Shown here: positions 45,985 to 55,858 of the stretch, one piece after another | Numbering within the stretch: position 1 is the first letter of the stretch | Layout: each line of letters begins with the position of its first letter | Origin: an uncultured Pseudomonadales bacterium | GTDB lineage: Bacteria; Pseudomonadota; Gammaproteobacteria; Pseudomonadales; Cellvibrionaceae | DNA length: 64,000 nucleotides | Direction of reading: 5' to 3' | Assembly (NCBI GenBank): GCA_947489425.1 | Contig: CANLDL010000002.1 | Location: 186,001 to 250,000, forward strand | Translations under genes and position numbers: made by a program | Notes under the pieces: generated by a model | Seen by the model: only the letters and a program-made list of their open reading frames with translations | Told to the model about the DNA's origin: nothing | Database searches by the model: none

Positions 45985-47898
45985 TCAATGCTCGCCGGCA
46001 GGACCACCAATTGGATCACTAGAATCTTTTGGTCTAGCAGTAGATTCAGCAGAAGCACCACCTGAAGAATTATTATCTGGATTATGCCAGTCTTTAGGCG
46101 GCCTTACTTGTTTACGCGCCATCAGGTCATCAACCTGCTCTGAATCAATAGTTTCATATTCGACAAGAGCATCTTTCATAGCCTCGAGAATGTCTCTATT
46201 CTCTTCAAGCATGTCGTAAGCTTTTTTGTAACACTTGTCGATGATAACCTTAACTTCCTCATCGATAACTTTAGCCGTTTGGTCCGATATCTGGCGACTA
46301 CCCATAGCATCATTGCTTTGCGCTTCGAAGTCTAATGGCCCAAGCTTATCGGAGAAACCAAAGTTAACCACCATGCTACGGGCAAAATGTGTTGCCATTT
46401 TAATATCTTGTGATGCGCCGGTGCTCACACCATCAACACCGTAAATCATCTCCTCGGCTATACGACCACCGTAAGCTGTTGCAATATCACCGATCATTTT
46501 ACGACGACTAGTACTAATAGCATCGCCTTCTGGCAAAAAGTGTGTAACACCCAAAGCACGGCCACGAGGCAAAATTGTTACTTTATGCACAGGATCATGC
46601 TCTTCACTCAAATAACCAACAATGGCGTGCCCTGATTCATGATAAGCCGTAGCAATTTTTTCCTTCTCGGTCATTACCATGGTTTTACGCTCGGCGCCCA
46701 TCATAATTTTATCGCGCGCCTTCTCAAACTCTTCTGGTGTCACAATTCGACGATTACCGCGCGCGGCAAATAATGCAGCTTCGTTAACCAAATTCGCAAG
46801 GTCAGCGCCAGAGAAACCCGGCGTACCCCGTGCGATGATGCTTGGATCAATCTCATCCGATAGCGGCACTTTGCGCATATGCACTTTAAGTATTTGCTCA
46901 CGACCGCGTACATCGGGCAAACCTACATTAACTTGTCGATCAAAACGACCCGGGCGCATTAGGGCCTTATCGAGCACATCTGGGCGGTTAGTTGCAGCAA
47001 TAACAATAACGCCGTCGTTACCTTCAAAACCGTCCATCTCTACCAATAATTGGTTAAGGGTTTGTTCACGCTCATCGTGACCACCACCATGACCACCGCC
47101 TCCACGACTACGGCCTACAGCATCGATCTCATCAATAAAGATAATACAAGGGGCATTCTTTTTAGCCTGTTCGAACATATCACGTACACGCGATGCACCT
47201 ACACCAACAAACATTTCAACAAAGTCAGAACCCGAGATAGAGAAAAAAGGTACTTTCGCTTCACCCGCAATGGCTTTTGCAAGCAGCGTTTTACCTGTCC
47301 CTGGTTGGCCAGCCATCATCACACCACGAGGGATACGGCCACCCAAACGTTGAAATTTACTGGGGTCACGTAGAAACTCTACTAATTCTTGCACTTCTTC
47401 TTTGGCTTCATCAACACCTGCCACATCGGCAAATGTCACGCTAATTTGGTCTTCACCTAGCAACCTTGCTTTACTTTTACCAAAGCTCATTGGGTTACCA
47501 CGACCACCCCCACCGCCTTGCATTTGGCGCATAAAAAATAGGAAGACAGCAATAATAATTAATATAGGGAAGCTAGCAACGAGCAATTGCTTCCAAAGAC
47601 TGGCCTCTTCAGGCTTAGGGGCTTTTACTTCAACCTTATTAGTAAGTAGGTCATCCATTAGCCCTAGATCAGGGACCTCTGGTCGAATAGTAGTAAAAAC
47701 AGTCTGATCTTGGTATTTACCCGTAATGATCTGCCCACTAATTGAGACTTCTTTAACGCGACCTGCCTGCACCTCGGTGACGAATTGCGAGTAATCTAGG
47801 GATGTATCTTCTGCCGGTTTGTCAAAGCCCTGCACAACCGTCAATATGATAGCGGCAATCACCACCCATAGAATCAGATTTTTTGCCATATCGTTCAA
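45985..47898 (-). CDS. ftsH: ATP-dependent zinc metalloprotease FtsH
   Basis: The 637-residue membrane AAA+ protease has two N-terminal helices ([18 protein letters not shown] and [20 protein letters not shown]). The AAA module contains Walker A GQPGTGKT, Walker B IIFIDEID and the second region of homology RPGRFDRQV. The zinc site is HESGH with a distal Asp. It extracts and degrades membrane proteins and regulators such as LpxC. The start codon is probably TTG at 47898 (MNDMAKN), placed 7 bases from a GAGGG site; this N-terminal extension is also used in Pseudomonas. The tail is Ser/Gly/Asp-rich. Confidence 0.97.
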   Translation of the reverse strand: MNDMAKNLILWVVIAAIILTVVQGFDKPAEDTSLDYSQFVTEVQAGRVKEVSISGQIITGKYQDQTVFTTIRPEVPDLGLMDDLLTNKVEVKAPKPEEASLWKQLLVASFPILIIIAVFLFFMRQMQGGGGGRGNPMSFGKSKARLLGEDQISVTFADVAGVDEAKEEVQELVEFLRDPSKFQRLGGRIPRGVMMAGQPGTGKTLLAKAIAGEAKVPFFSISGSDFVEMFVGVGASRVRDMFEQAKKNAPCIIFIDEIDAVGRSRGGGGHGGGHDEREQTLNQLLVEMDGFEGNDGVIVIAATNRPDVLDKALMRPGRFDRQVNVGLPDVRGREQILKVHMRKVPLSDEIDPSIIARGTPGFSGADLANLVNEAALFAARGNRRIVTPEEFEKARDKIMMGAERKTMVMTEKEKIATAYHESGHAIVGYLSEEHDPVHKVTILPRGRALGVTHFLPEGDAISTSRRKMIGDIATAYGGRIAEEMIYGVDGVSTGASQDIKMATHFARSMVVNFGFSDKLGPLDFEAQSNDAMGSRQISDQTAKVIDEEVKVIIDKCYKKAYDMLEENRDILEAMKDALVEYETIDSEQVDDLMARKQVRPPKDWHNPDNNSSGGASAESTARPKDSSDPIGGPAGEH

Positions 47899-48107
47899 AT
47901 GAATACCCTCATTATATTTAGTAGCCCATGTATTTTATGGGCCCTTTTTCAAGTCAATCTAGTGATTTAACACCCAAACCACTCACACTATTCGATAAAT
48001 TCAACTATACCTTATCTTTGAGTATAGCCCTTGGTCAAACTATCAGAAAGATAGTTTCATCACATTGGGTCAATTAAAGTTAAAAGAACTTTGTAATCAC
48101 CCTTTTT

Positions 48108-48731
48108 TTAATTACCTTTAAAGCCTGTCCCCACCCAATAAACCTCACGAGATCTCGCGCGTGAAGCATCTGGCTTACGTGAGACAAAGCGACTATAGTA
48201 TTTACGCATATCCCTCATTAATGTATCAGATCCCTCACCCTGAAAAACCTTTGCCACAAATGCCCCGCCTGGGCGTAAAACCTGATGCGCAAGGTCAAAA
48301 GCCAGCTCAACTAAGGCCATAGCTCGGGGTTGATCTATATCGGCCATACCACTCATGTTTGGGGCCATATCTGAAATCACAAGGTCTACGGGACGATTAT
48401 CCAATACCGAGAGTATCTGCTCGAAAACCGCATCGTCGGTAAAATCACCCTGCACAAACTCAACATCGGGTAAAAAATCCATCGGCAGTATGTCAGAGGC
48501 AATCACCAAGCCACTTTCCCCCACAAGTTCAGCTGCAACCTGACACCATCCACCAGGTGCTGCACCTAGATCAACAACCGTCATGCCCGGCTTAAATAAA
48601 TTGTCCTTTTTTTGCAATTCGAGCAATTTGTAACTTGCCCTAGAGCGATAGCCATCTTCTTGTGATTGCTTGACATAGGGGTCGTTAAAATGCTCTTTAA
48701 GCCAGTGTTTACTTGTTTTTGATCGCGCCAT
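48108..48731 (-). CDS. rlmE: 23S rRNA (uridine(2552)-2'-O)-methyltransferase
   Basis: The 207-residue RlmE (FtsJ/RrmJ) methylates U2552 in the ribosomal A-loop. It has the [20 protein letters not shown] substrate region, motif [19 protein letters not shown], the catalytic Asp in [12 protein letters not shown] and the catalytic Lys in [13 protein letters not shown]. The rlmE-ftsH order and the divergent yhbY gene are classical for gammaproteobacteria. Confidence 0.97.
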   Translation of the reverse strand: MARSKTSKHWLKEHFNDPYVKQSQEDGYRSRASYKLLELQKKDNLFKPGMTVVDLGAAPGGWCQVAAELVGESGLVIASDILPMDFLPDVEFVQGDFTDDAVFEQILSVLDNRPVDLVISDMAPNMSGMADIDQPRAMALVELAFDLAHQVLRPGGAFVAKVFQGEGSDTLMRDMRKYYSRFVSRKPDASRARSREVYWVGTGFKGN

Positions 48732-49008
48732 GGGACTCTTTTATAGTGGGTTCTTTTACTGAAGTGTAGCCGCATTCAAGCGATGATTGAAGACCAAGGA
48801 ATTTACAAGCCCATACAAGCAAAGAGCTATTAATAGGTTTAACCTTATAGTTTTAATTTATTCATTAAGAGGTCACCATCATATATATGCCTGCTTATAG
48901 TTTATTTATTTTGTTCTGCTATAAAATAAGCCATAAAAAGGGAAACGAAGAACGCAAATAGTCGTTATAATTAAGGGCTGACCCGTTAATCCATTTACTT
49001 AGGTATAA

Positions 49009-49320
49009 ATGCACATTATGTCACTCAGCAACGAACAAAAAAAGCGCTATCGATCCATTGGCCACGGTTTAAGCCCTATTGTCACGATCGCCAGCAATGG
49101 TATTAGCGAGAATGTGATTGCAGAAATTGATCGTGCCCTTAATGACCATGAATTAATTAAAATTAAGTTAGTTCTTGAAGATAAAGCCTCTCGAAAGGAA
49201 GCCGTTGCCGAAATTAGCCAGCAAATGAATGCAACCGTCATTCAAGAGATAGGGAAAGTTGTGCTACTTTTACGCCAAGCAAAGCAACCCAATAAAAAGC
49301 TTTCGAATCTTTTACGCTAA
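49009..49320 (+). CDS. yhbY: CRS1/YhbY-domain RNA-binding protein
   Basis: This 103-residue single CRM-domain protein binds pre-50S particles in E. coli. Family sequence includes LSNEQKKRYRSIGHGLSPIV and SNGISENVIAEIDRALNDHE, then LIKIKL and the GKVVLLLRQAKQPNKKLSN end, corresponding to the GxxG-containing IF3-like fold. Divergent from rlmE as in E. coli. The ATG at 49009 has an AGG site; an ATG three codons on is the common family start. Confidence 0.93.
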   Translation: MHIMSLSNEQKKRYRSIGHGLSPIVTIASNGISENVIAEIDRALNDHELIKIKLVLEDKASRKEAVAEISQQMNATVIQEIGKVVLLLRQAKQPNKKLSNLLR

Positions 49321-49331
49321 TAGATACCTTT

Positions 49332-49952
49332 TTATTTATCAATGCCATGCTTAATGGCATAGCGCACAAGGCCAGATGTCGTATTGATATTGAGTTTCTT
49401 AGTGATATTGCGTTTGTGAGTCTCGACAGTACGAACGCTATTATTAAGTTCCTGCGCAATTTTCTTATTGCCATAACCAAGCGAGATTAGTCGCAAAATT
49501 AATTGCTCTCTATTAGTCAACTTAGTTTCACTGTCATCCGCGTCTTGCTGTGCTAATATTGTCGCTACATCTTGGCTAAAGTGCTTTTCGCCTTTATGCA
49601 CAACATTAATAGCTTTTATCATTTCATCACCGGAAACATCTTTTAGCATATACCCATAAGCACCTAGGCGTATCACAGGAATAATATATTCTTTATCGTC
49701 GTGCATACTCAAAATAATGAATTTTGCCTCAATATTTTGCTCTGCAACAACTTCAAGTACATCCATACCGTTCATATCCGGCATATTAATGTCCATTAAC
49801 ACAACATCGGGCTTTAGCTCGTCTAACCTTTCTAGTAATTGACGACCATTTTCGGCCTCACCAACCAATATAATATCGTCGCTCATACTCAATCGCGCAC
49901 TCACACCTTCGCGAAAAAGCGGGTGATCATCTACCAACATGACCCGAATCAT
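49332..49952 (-). CDS. NarL/FixJ-family response regulator
   Basis: The 206-residue regulator has a receiver domain (IRVMLVDDHPLFREGVSARL, phosphoacceptor D54 in VVLMDINMPDMNG, and LKDV with the conserved Lys). A LuxR-type helix-turn-helix ends the protein (LTNREQLILRLISLGYGNKK, then IAQELNNSVRTVETHKRNIT). It is directly downstream of the cache-domain kinase gene at 50014 and is surely its partner. The nearby TRAP/oad genes, with a palindrome at 52447-52456 upstream of dctP, are plausible targets. It is convergent with yhbY. Confidence 0.93.
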   Translation of the reverse strand: MIRVMLVDDHPLFREGVSARLSMSDDIILVGEAENGRQLLERLDELKPDVVLMDINMPDMNGMDVLEVVAEQNIEAKFIILSMHDDKEYIIPVIRLGAYGYMLKDVSGDEMIKAINVVHKGEKHFSQDVATILAQQDADDSETKLTNREQLILRLISLGYGNKKIAQELNNSVRTVETHKRNITKKLNINTTSGLVRYAIKHGIDK

Positions 49953-50013
49953 AAACACTCTCTATTTTTTATTGTTATATTTTTTGCTCATTAATAAGCG
50001 TATTGTACAGCTA

Positions 50014-51396
50014 TTAGCTTTTACTCGTATTTGCAGCGTAGCGTAATATTGTTTTGGGGATTTTCGCAACTAACAGCGTACCCTTTTTATTCGACACAAT
50101 TTCCAGTACACCTTTATGATAGGCAATGCGTTCGTGCATATTGCGCAAACCAATACCCTCTGACGAGCGGCTTCTCTCAAAGGACTCGACATTAAAGCCT
50201 TTACCATTATCTTGGATCGATAGCACAATCCACGAAGAATCGACACTCAAGGAGATATCTACAAGCGTCGCGTCCGAATGTCGCTCGATGTTAGTTAAGC
50301 ATTCTTGCGCAACACGATACAACGATGTTTTTGCATCCAATGGCAAAAGATTTCTCACCAAAATATCGTTAAATGATACCTTAATACCCGTTCGCTCAGA
50401 AAAGCTTTTTGCTAGGGATTGCACACCGGTTGCCAAACCGTGATCATCGAGTACCGCTGGGTGCAAATCTCGCGAGATGCGGCGCAAATCCTGCAGTGTC
50501 TGCCCTATACGTTTTTGGGCAACCGCAATATCATCATCAGGGTTCTTATTATTCTTTATTTTTATTTCTGCTGTTTCTAGCGAGAATTTAGCGCTAGCAA
50601 TAAGCTGGCTAATGCCATCGTGTAATTCGCGAGAAACACGGCGACGCTCTTCATCCTGTGTATTAAGAATACGTTTTGTCAACTCTTGTAACTTACTGTC
50701 TGCGAGTTTTCGCTCGCTAAACTGTAAAAAAATACCACAGATAAACACAACCACAAAAGCCGCTAAAGCGATAAACAAAATAACATAGGATGAACTTTTA
50801 ATTTTTTTATCAACTTGAGCCTGCATTGCACTCACATCAAGATCGATATCATCAATATAAATACCAGTACCGATCATCCACTGCCAACGATCAAGCATCA
50901 CCGAGTAGGCAAGTTTTTTTGCCGACTCCTGCCTCGATGGTTTCTCCCAAACATACTCAACAAACCCTGTTTTGTCTTTGGCACTACGGATCAGATCACG
51001 GATAATAAACTGGCCATTAGGGCCTTGTAAATCCCACCAGTTTTCACCCAGGCGATAAGCTTGCCTAGGGTGAACAACGCTATCGCCATTGTCGTTATAT
51101 ACAAAAAAGTAGCCATCCTCTCCATACTCTAAACCTGTAAGGATATCGATGACGAGTTCTTTTGCTGCATCGTTATCTTGGTTGTTATTTTCGTATATAT
51201 GGTCAATCGAAGAAAGCGCGAGAGAAATATAATTTTCCAGCTCTTGCTTGCGACTATTAGTCACACTTTCACGAAAGCTATTGGCTGTTTGCGTCGATAG
51301 CTTCTCAAATTGATTTTCTGTGACAAAGGCAACCACTAGCATAGCCACCATTAGCGGCAATATGGAGAGCACTTGAATTTTTTGCGATAAATTCAT
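50014..51396 (-). CDS. cache-domain sensor histidine kinase (HisKA_3 type)
   Basis: This 460-residue kinase has a membrane helix (about 8-26) and a periplasmic single-cache (sCache_2) domain, with EYGEDGYFFVYNDNGDSVVH, NWWDLQGPNGQFIIRDLI and WMIGTGIYIDDID. A second helix (about 203-224) precedes a HisKA_3 dimerisation helix with H259 in SRELHDGISQL. The HATPase domain follows (ECLTNIERHSDATLVDISLS and DNGKGFNVESF). Cache sensors of this kind often detect organic acids. It pairs with the downstream NarL-type regulator; uptake and decarboxylation genes for organic acids lie close by. Confidence 0.93.
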   Translation of the reverse strand: MNLSQKIQVLSILPLMVAMLVVAFVTENQFEKLSTQTANSFRESVTNSRKQELENYISLALSSIDHIYENNNQDNDAAKELVIDILTGLEYGEDGYFFVYNDNGDSVVHPRQAYRLGENWWDLQGPNGQFIIRDLIRSAKDKTGFVEYVWEKPSRQESAKKLAYSVMLDRWQWMIGTGIYIDDIDLDVSAMQAQVDKKIKSSSYVILFIALAAFVVVFICGIFLQFSERKLADSKLQELTKRILNTQDEERRRVSRELHDGISQLIASAKFSLETAEIKIKNNKNPDDDIAVAQKRIGQTLQDLRRISRDLHPAVLDDHGLATGVQSLAKSFSERTGIKVSFNDILVRNLLPLDAKTSLYRVAQECLTNIERHSDATLVDISLSVDSSWIVLSIQDNGKGFNVESFERSRSSEGIGLRNMHERIAYHKGVLEIVSNKKGTLLVAKIPKTILRYAANTSKS

Positions 51397-51450
51397 AAAA
51401 ACACCGATATAAAATATTGAATAAAAATGTGCTATAAATAACAGTTTAAT

Positions 51451-52281
51451 TTATGGAAAAAATTGCTCAGGCAAACCTTTGGTTTGCAGCAATGCAGCGA
51501 CATCCATACTAAGCGCAATCGACACATGCACAAGCACACCACCCCATATAGAACGAGTATGCAAAGCCAACACACCTAAGAACAAACCAAAAAATATAGC
51601 GCCAGCGGCTTCAAGCCAAGGCTTTGACAAATGAATCATCATATAAGGGACAATCATGATAAAAATTGCATTCACCCCAAAGGCTGGGCGACAAGCTTGT
51701 AAAATGAAACCGCGAAAGAAAAATTCGACAAAGAAAAACTGTGATAAATAAAAAATCTCCCAGGCAAAAAAATCTATCCAGCTCCGGTGCGCCAATTTAT
51801 AAAAAGGGTAGTGATTAACAAAATCTTCGCGAAAACTAACCATTACAATAAAAAAAAGTATTGGCGCTGTTAATAAAACATACCAGCGCTTATGCTGATT
51901 TAATCGCCCAACCCCCAAACCATAGCGTTTAATGGAATCTTTTAAAACGTACTTAATAACCAATATAGGAATAACAAAAAATGCTACGAGATGCCAAAAA
52001 AACCACCAAGCCTCTGGCAACAATGGAAAGTAGGCCCACTTTTTTAACTGTCTTAAGCTATCAGCCACATCGCTCTGGGTCATAGAAAATAACAATTCTA
52101 AACTTGCGTAAAAAGTACTATAAAATTTTGAGTAGTGCAGCAGTAGTAAACAAAAAGCCGCCACTAACAAAGCAATAGCCGAAGATTTATTCCAGTGGGT
52201 TACATTGCGTTTATCACTCCCAGAAAAGGACTCTGTATGAATGCGCTCTAACAAATGCATAAATGTAGTTATTATTTTCAT
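51451..52281 (-). CDS. CPBP-family intramembrane metalloprotease-like protein
   Basis: The 276-residue protein has about seven membrane helices. The C-terminal region matches the CPBP/Abi (CAAX-prenyl-protease-like) family: FFVEFFFRGFILQACRPAFG holds the Glu and Arg of motif 1 (the usual EExxxR appears here as E-FFF-R), and GGVLVHVSIALSMDVAAL holds the motif-3 His (HxxxN usually, HxxxL here). The loss of one motif-1 Glu and of the motif-3 Asn makes protease activity uncertain. It lies between the kinase gene and the divergent dctP. Confidence 0.8.
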   Translation of the reverse strand: MKIITTFMHLLERIHTESFSGSDKRNVTHWNKSSAIALLVAAFCLLLLHYSKFYSTFYASLELLFSMTQSDVADSLRQLKKWAYFPLLPEAWWFFWHLVAFFVIPILVIKYVLKDSIKRYGLGVGRLNQHKRWYVLLTAPILFFIVMVSFREDFVNHYPFYKLAHRSWIDFFAWEIFYLSQFFFVEFFFRGFILQACRPAFGVNAIFIMIVPYMMIHLSKPWLEAAGAIFFGLFLGVLALHTRSIWGGVLVHVSIALSMDVAALLQTKGLPEQFFP

Positions 52282-52446
52282 TATCTGCCACTAAGATATA
52301 ACGATATAGCTAACATTTAAAGCTATATACTATTAGCAATTTTACGAGTATTAGCTACTCATTGCCCATCGACATCAGCTCCTTACCAACCGACAAATAG
52401 GCTTCTATTTATCAGCCACTCAAAACTACGTAAAAACCCTTACATA
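52282..52446. other. upstream part of the CPBP-dctP divergent spacer
   Basis: The spacer between the CPBP gene and dctP spans 345 bases in total. This portion contains no recognised element beyond AT-rich sequence where the minus-strand promoter of the CPBP gene would lie. Confidence 0.4.
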
Positions 52447-52496
52447 CCCCTAGGGGGTCATACGGATTTCAAACGGACAACATTATTTAGTATGAT
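52447..52496 (+). promoter_or_regulatory. dctP promoter with upstream CCCCTAGGGG palindrome
   Basis: TATGAT (52491-52496) with TTTCAA (52467-52472) 18 bases upstream forms a reasonable sigma-70 promoter. A 10-bp palindrome CCCCTAGGGG (52447-52456) is centred near -51 of the predicted start (about 52503), an activator-type position. The 5' leader is about 124 bases long. Confidence 0.6.
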
Positions 52497-52626
52497 TAGT
52501 TTGTTTAGAACTAGCAAAACAGTTTCTTTCTAAATAAAACGGTCAGGTTCCCTAAAAGGGTGTTTAACGCTCGAATCTGATTATGGTGGTTAATAATAGC
52601 TTTTAATAACAATAAGGTTAAACATT

Positions 52627-53685
52627 ATGAAAAAAACACTCACGCTTTTATCACTCGCAATTGCAGCGTCTACCGCTTCTATAGGTAGTATTGCAGCTGA
52701 CAAGCCCATCAAATGGCGCTTAGCAGAAACTTGGCCAACTAACTTTCCTATTTTTGGCGACGTTTCTAAAAGAATGGCCGAAAACGTTAAAAAGATGTCT
52801 AACGGTCGCTTATTAATTACTATCGATTCAAAAAACAAGCATAAATCTGCCTTTGGTATCTTTGACTTTGTTAAAGCTGGTCAGTATCAAATGGGGCACT
52901 CTGCTTCTTATTACTGGAAAGGTAAAGATATCAACACCTTATTCTTTACTACTATGCCATTTGGCATGATTGCCGCTGAGCAATACGCTTGGTACTACTA
53001 TGGTGGCGGTCAAGAGCTAGCTGAGAAAGTCTATAGCAAATACGGTGTACGCCAATACCCAGGTGGTAATACAGGTAACCAAATGGGCGGTTGGTTCAAA
53101 AAAGAAATCAACAGCGTTAAAGACCTACAAGGCCTAAAAATGCGTATCCCTGGTTTTGCTGGCGATGTGTTATCTAAATTAGGTGCAAAACCAACCAATA
53201 TTCCAGCAGGTGAGCTATATACTGCTCTTGAGCGCAACACAATTGATGCGCTTGAGTGGGTAGGACCTTCGCTTGACTTACGTATGGGTTTCCATAAAGT
53301 TGCACCTTACTACTACACAGGTTGGCATGAGCCTGGTACAGAGCTGCAGTTTATGGTTAATCAAAAAGCTTTTGATAAACTACCTGCTGATCTTCAAGCT
53401 ATTTTAGAAGTTGCTATTCAAGAAGCTTCTTTCCAAATGACCTCTCAGTCTTATCATGAAAGTGGCGAGAACTGGGCATCTATCCAGAAAGACTTCCCCA
53501 ATGTAAAGGTTAAAACCTTCCCACCAGAAGTCATGGCTGAACTACGTAAAGCGAATGATTCTTTGTTAAAAGAATTTGAGGCAAAAGGTGGTTTAACCGC
53601 AGAGATTATTAAGTCTCAACGTGATTACCTTGCGAAAACTCGTGGCTGGACTGATATTTCTGATAAAGCATACCTTAACAACTAG
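52627..53685 (+). CDS. dctP: TRAP transporter substrate-binding protein, DctP family (2-oxoacid type likely)
   Basis: This 352-residue periplasmic protein has a Sec signal peptide ending GSIAA, and the DctP fold starting KWRLAETWPTNFPIFGDVSK. DLQGLKMRIPGFAGDVLSKL followed by EWVGPSLDLRMGFHKVAPYY and TGWHEPGTELQFMVN are the ligand-binding blocks, which resemble TakP-like binders of 2-oxoacids or lactate rather than C4-dicarboxylates. The Arg in MRIPG is the conserved carboxylate ligand. Upstream of dctQM and oadGAB. A terminator after it probably makes it more abundant than the permease. Confidence 0.92.
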   Translation: MKKTLTLLSLAIAASTASIGSIAADKPIKWRLAETWPTNFPIFGDVSKRMAENVKKMSNGRLLITIDSKNKHKSAFGIFDFVKAGQYQMGHSASYYWKGKDINTLFFTTMPFGMIAAEQYAWYYYGGGQELAEKVYSKYGVRQYPGGNTGNQMGGWFKKEINSVKDLQGLKMRIPGFAGDVLSKLGAKPTNIPAGELYTALERNTIDALEWVGPSLDLRMGFHKVAPYYYTGWHEPGTELQFMVNQKAFDKLPADLQAILEVAIQEASFQMTSQSYHESGENWASIQKDFPNVKVKTFPPEVMAELRKANDSLLKEFEAKGGLTAEIIKSQRDYLAKTRGWTDISDKAYLNN

Positions 53686-53721
53686 GGTATAATTGCTAGA
53701 AATTACTACTAGTAAGATAAA

Positions 53722-53757
53722 ACTTCGGCCTTAATATCAACTAGCTAAGGCCGAAGT
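53722..53757 (+). terminator. terminator/attenuator between dctP and dctQ
   Basis: A perfect 12-bp stem (53722-53733 with 53746-53757), 12-base loop and trailing T-run. It would allow high dctP expression with lower read-through into dctQM, as is usual for binding-protein genes. Confidence 0.9.
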
Positions 53758-53866
53758 ATTTTTATAACAATAAAAATCTTGGTAAGAATACATTACCCAT
53801 CTCCGACCAATACACCTATCAATGTAACAGAGTGATGCTCTAGGTAGCCTCACGGGATTAGAAAAG

Positions 53867-54457
53867 ATGAAATCGACCCTGCGCTTTTTAAACAAGATTA
53901 TTGACGCTGTTGGCTGGATCTGCGTGATCGCCCTGCTATTGATGATCGTTAACGTATTTATCGACGTATTTGTCCGCTACGTTGTGATTGATCTAGTAAA
54001 ATATTTTGATATTTACCTGTGGTACGACAAAAACTTTAGCTGGCTTGGCGGCATTGGTATGCAAGAGCTAGAGTGGCATTGGTTTTCGGTAATGTTTTTA
54101 ATGGGTCTAGGTTATACCCTACGAGAAAACGGCCATGTAAGAGTGGATGTCCTATATGACACCTTTGCCGAGCGTAAAAAATCATGGATTAACCTGATTG
54201 GTGCAGTTGTTTTTGCTATTCCTTTCTGCCTACTCGTTATTTACTACGGTTGGGACTTCTTTCTTGAATCTTACAATAATCAAGAAAACAAAGGCGACCC
54301 TGGTAGTTTGCCTCGCCTGTGGCCAGTCAAATTAGTGATCCCTGTTTCTTTTGCATTCCTCATATTGAGCGCTATTGCCGTTATGATTAAAGAGTATTTG
54401 GTACTCACAGGACAACACGATGATATAGATGGTAGTGAAGCGGGAGCAGCCAAATGA
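53867..54457 (+). CDS. dctQ: TRAP transporter small permease subunit
   Basis: The 196-residue DctQ protein has four membrane helices (IDAVGWICVIALLLMIVNVF the first) and the family block MQELEWHWFSVMFLMGLGYT followed by LRENGHVRVDVLYD. It docks to the large subunit in the sodium-driven symporter. The insert VIDLVKYFDIYLWYDKNFSW between helices 1 and 2 is long, as in TakQ-type subunits. Its last codons overlap the start of dctM (4 bases), so the two are coupled. Confidence 0.94.
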   Translation: MKSTLRFLNKIIDAVGWICVIALLLMIVNVFIDVFVRYVVIDLVKYFDIYLWYDKNFSWLGGIGMQELEWHWFSVMFLMGLGYTLRENGHVRVDVLYDTFAERKKSWINLIGAVVFAIPFCLLVIYYGWDFFLESYNNQENKGDPGSLPRLWPVKLVIPVSFAFLILSAIAVMIKEYLVLTGQHDDIDGSEAGAAK

Positions 54458-55737
54458 TAGGCATTTATTTATTTTTATTCGCACTCGTTGCACTGTTTGC
54501 TGGCTACCCTGTTGCATTAACCTTTGCCGGTTTATCGCTACTGGTTGGCTTTTGGATCGAAGGGGCTAGCTTATTTGCCTTTATGCCGTTTCGCCTTTAT
54601 TCGATCATGGAGAACACTATTTTAATGGCCATTCCCATGTTCATTTTTATGGGGATTGTGCTGCAAAAATCTGGTTTAGCCGAACGCTTGCTTGAATCTA
54701 TGGGGCGCTTATTTGGTCGCCGCCCTGGCGGTGTTGCTATCTCAACTATTATTGTAGGTGCTTTTTTAGCGGCGTCTACTGGTGTAGTCGGCGCCAGTGT
54801 TGTCGCTATGGGTGTTATCTCGCTACCTGTAATGATCAAATACGGTTATGACCAACGTTTAGCAACAGGGACTATCTGCGCGGCGGGCACACTCGGACAA
54901 ATTATCCCACCATCAATTATTTTAATTATTCTTGGTGACGTAATGGGTGTACCCGTAGGCGACTTATTTAAAGCAGCGGTTATACCCGGTCTTGCATTAG
55001 TAGGCATGTATTTAGTCTATGTGATCTTTATCACCCAAAAGAACCCTGAACGCGCACCACCTATACCCTCTGACAGCGATAATACTTACGAACTAGTACG
55101 TGATGCATTGCTAAATATTATCCCGCCTCTTTTGCTTATTGTAGTGGTGCTTGGCTCTATATTGACCGGTATTGCAACACCGACTGAATCCTCAGCTCTT
55201 GGAGCAATTGGTGCGCTTATTTTAGCTAAGTTTTATGGTCAGCTGGGCTTTAAGATGATCGGGGATAGCGGTAAAGAAACCGTAAAAGTCACCTCCATGG
55301 TGTTTGCAGTGCTAATTGGTGCCACTGCATTCTCAATGGTATTCACCTACTCCGGCGGTGACGGCATTGTTGAAGAATTTATGGCCAACTTACCCGGTGA
55401 AAAATGGACATTTATTATACTGTCGATGTTGGCTATATTTGTTTTAGGCTTCTTTATCGACTTTGTGGAGATCGCCTTTATCGTTGTACCCATACTAGCG
55501 CCGATTGCTGAGATATTAGGTATAAATATGATTTGGTTCGCCATATTGATTGCGATGAATCTACAGTCTTCATTTATGACACCACCCTTTGGCTTTAGCC
55601 TGTTTTACCTTAAAGGTGTCGCGCCACCAGAAGTTAAAACAACGACTATCTATAAAGGGGTAATTCCGTTCATTGCTATCCAATTATTCTTAGTTGCATT
55701 GCTTGTGGCATTCCCAGAATACTTAGGTTTTAACTAA
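54454..55737 (+). CDS. dctM: TRAP transporter large permease subunit
   Basis: This 427-residue DctM protein has about 12 membrane helices of the ion-transporter superfamily. Family sequences include NTILMAIPMFIFMGIVLQKS, GVVGASVVAMGVISLPVM, CAAGTLGQIIPPSIILIILG, TPTESSALGAIGALILAKFY and the C-terminal MTPPFGFSLFYLKGVAPPEV. It moves the substrate delivered by DctP with sodium. It is followed by a hairpin (55778-55807) and then oadGAB, so uptake and decarboxylation form one functional block. Confidence 0.96.
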   Translation: MIGIYLFLFALVALFAGYPVALTFAGLSLLVGFWIEGASLFAFMPFRLYSIMENTILMAIPMFIFMGIVLQKSGLAERLLESMGRLFGRRPGGVAISTIIVGAFLAASTGVVGASVVAMGVISLPVMIKYGYDQRLATGTICAAGTLGQIIPPSIILIILGDVMGVPVGDLFKAAVIPGLALVGMYLVYVIFITQKNPERAPPIPSDSDNTYELVRDALLNIIPPLLLIVVVLGSILTGIATPTESSALGAIGALILAKFYGQLGFKMIGDSGKETVKVTSMVFAVLIGATAFSMVFTYSGGDGIVEEFMANLPGEKWTFIILSMLAIFVLGFFIDFVEIAFIVVPILAPIAEILGINMIWFAILIAMNLQSSFMTPPFGFSLFYLKGVAPPEVKTTTIYKGVIPFIAIQLFLVALLVAFPEYLGFN

Positions 55738-55777
55738 AACAACCATCAATTGAAAAAAAATGGTATTTTTTCATAAT

Positions 55778-55807
55778 AAATCAGAGACTTCTTAAAGTCT
55801 CTGATTT
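55778..55807 (+). terminator. terminator after dctM
   Basis: A perfect 13-bp stem (55778-55790 with 55795-55807) and a 4-base loop. The T-tail is short, so termination may be partial before oadG. Confidence 0.7.
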
Positions 55808-55858
55808 ACAATCCCCTGTCACAAAAAAATCGAAACGTACGATAAATGAGACTCCAAA

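Noticed and set aside
47900..47945. Sigma-32 heat-shock promoter upstream of ftsH (CTTGAAA near CCCAT)
   Set aside because: The two elements are only about 5 bases apart, far from the required 11-16. A small hairpin (47923-47942) explains the sequence as well.
48037..48057. 8-bp hairpin after rlmE as a terminator
   Set aside because: No T-run follows on the minus strand; termination there is unsupported.
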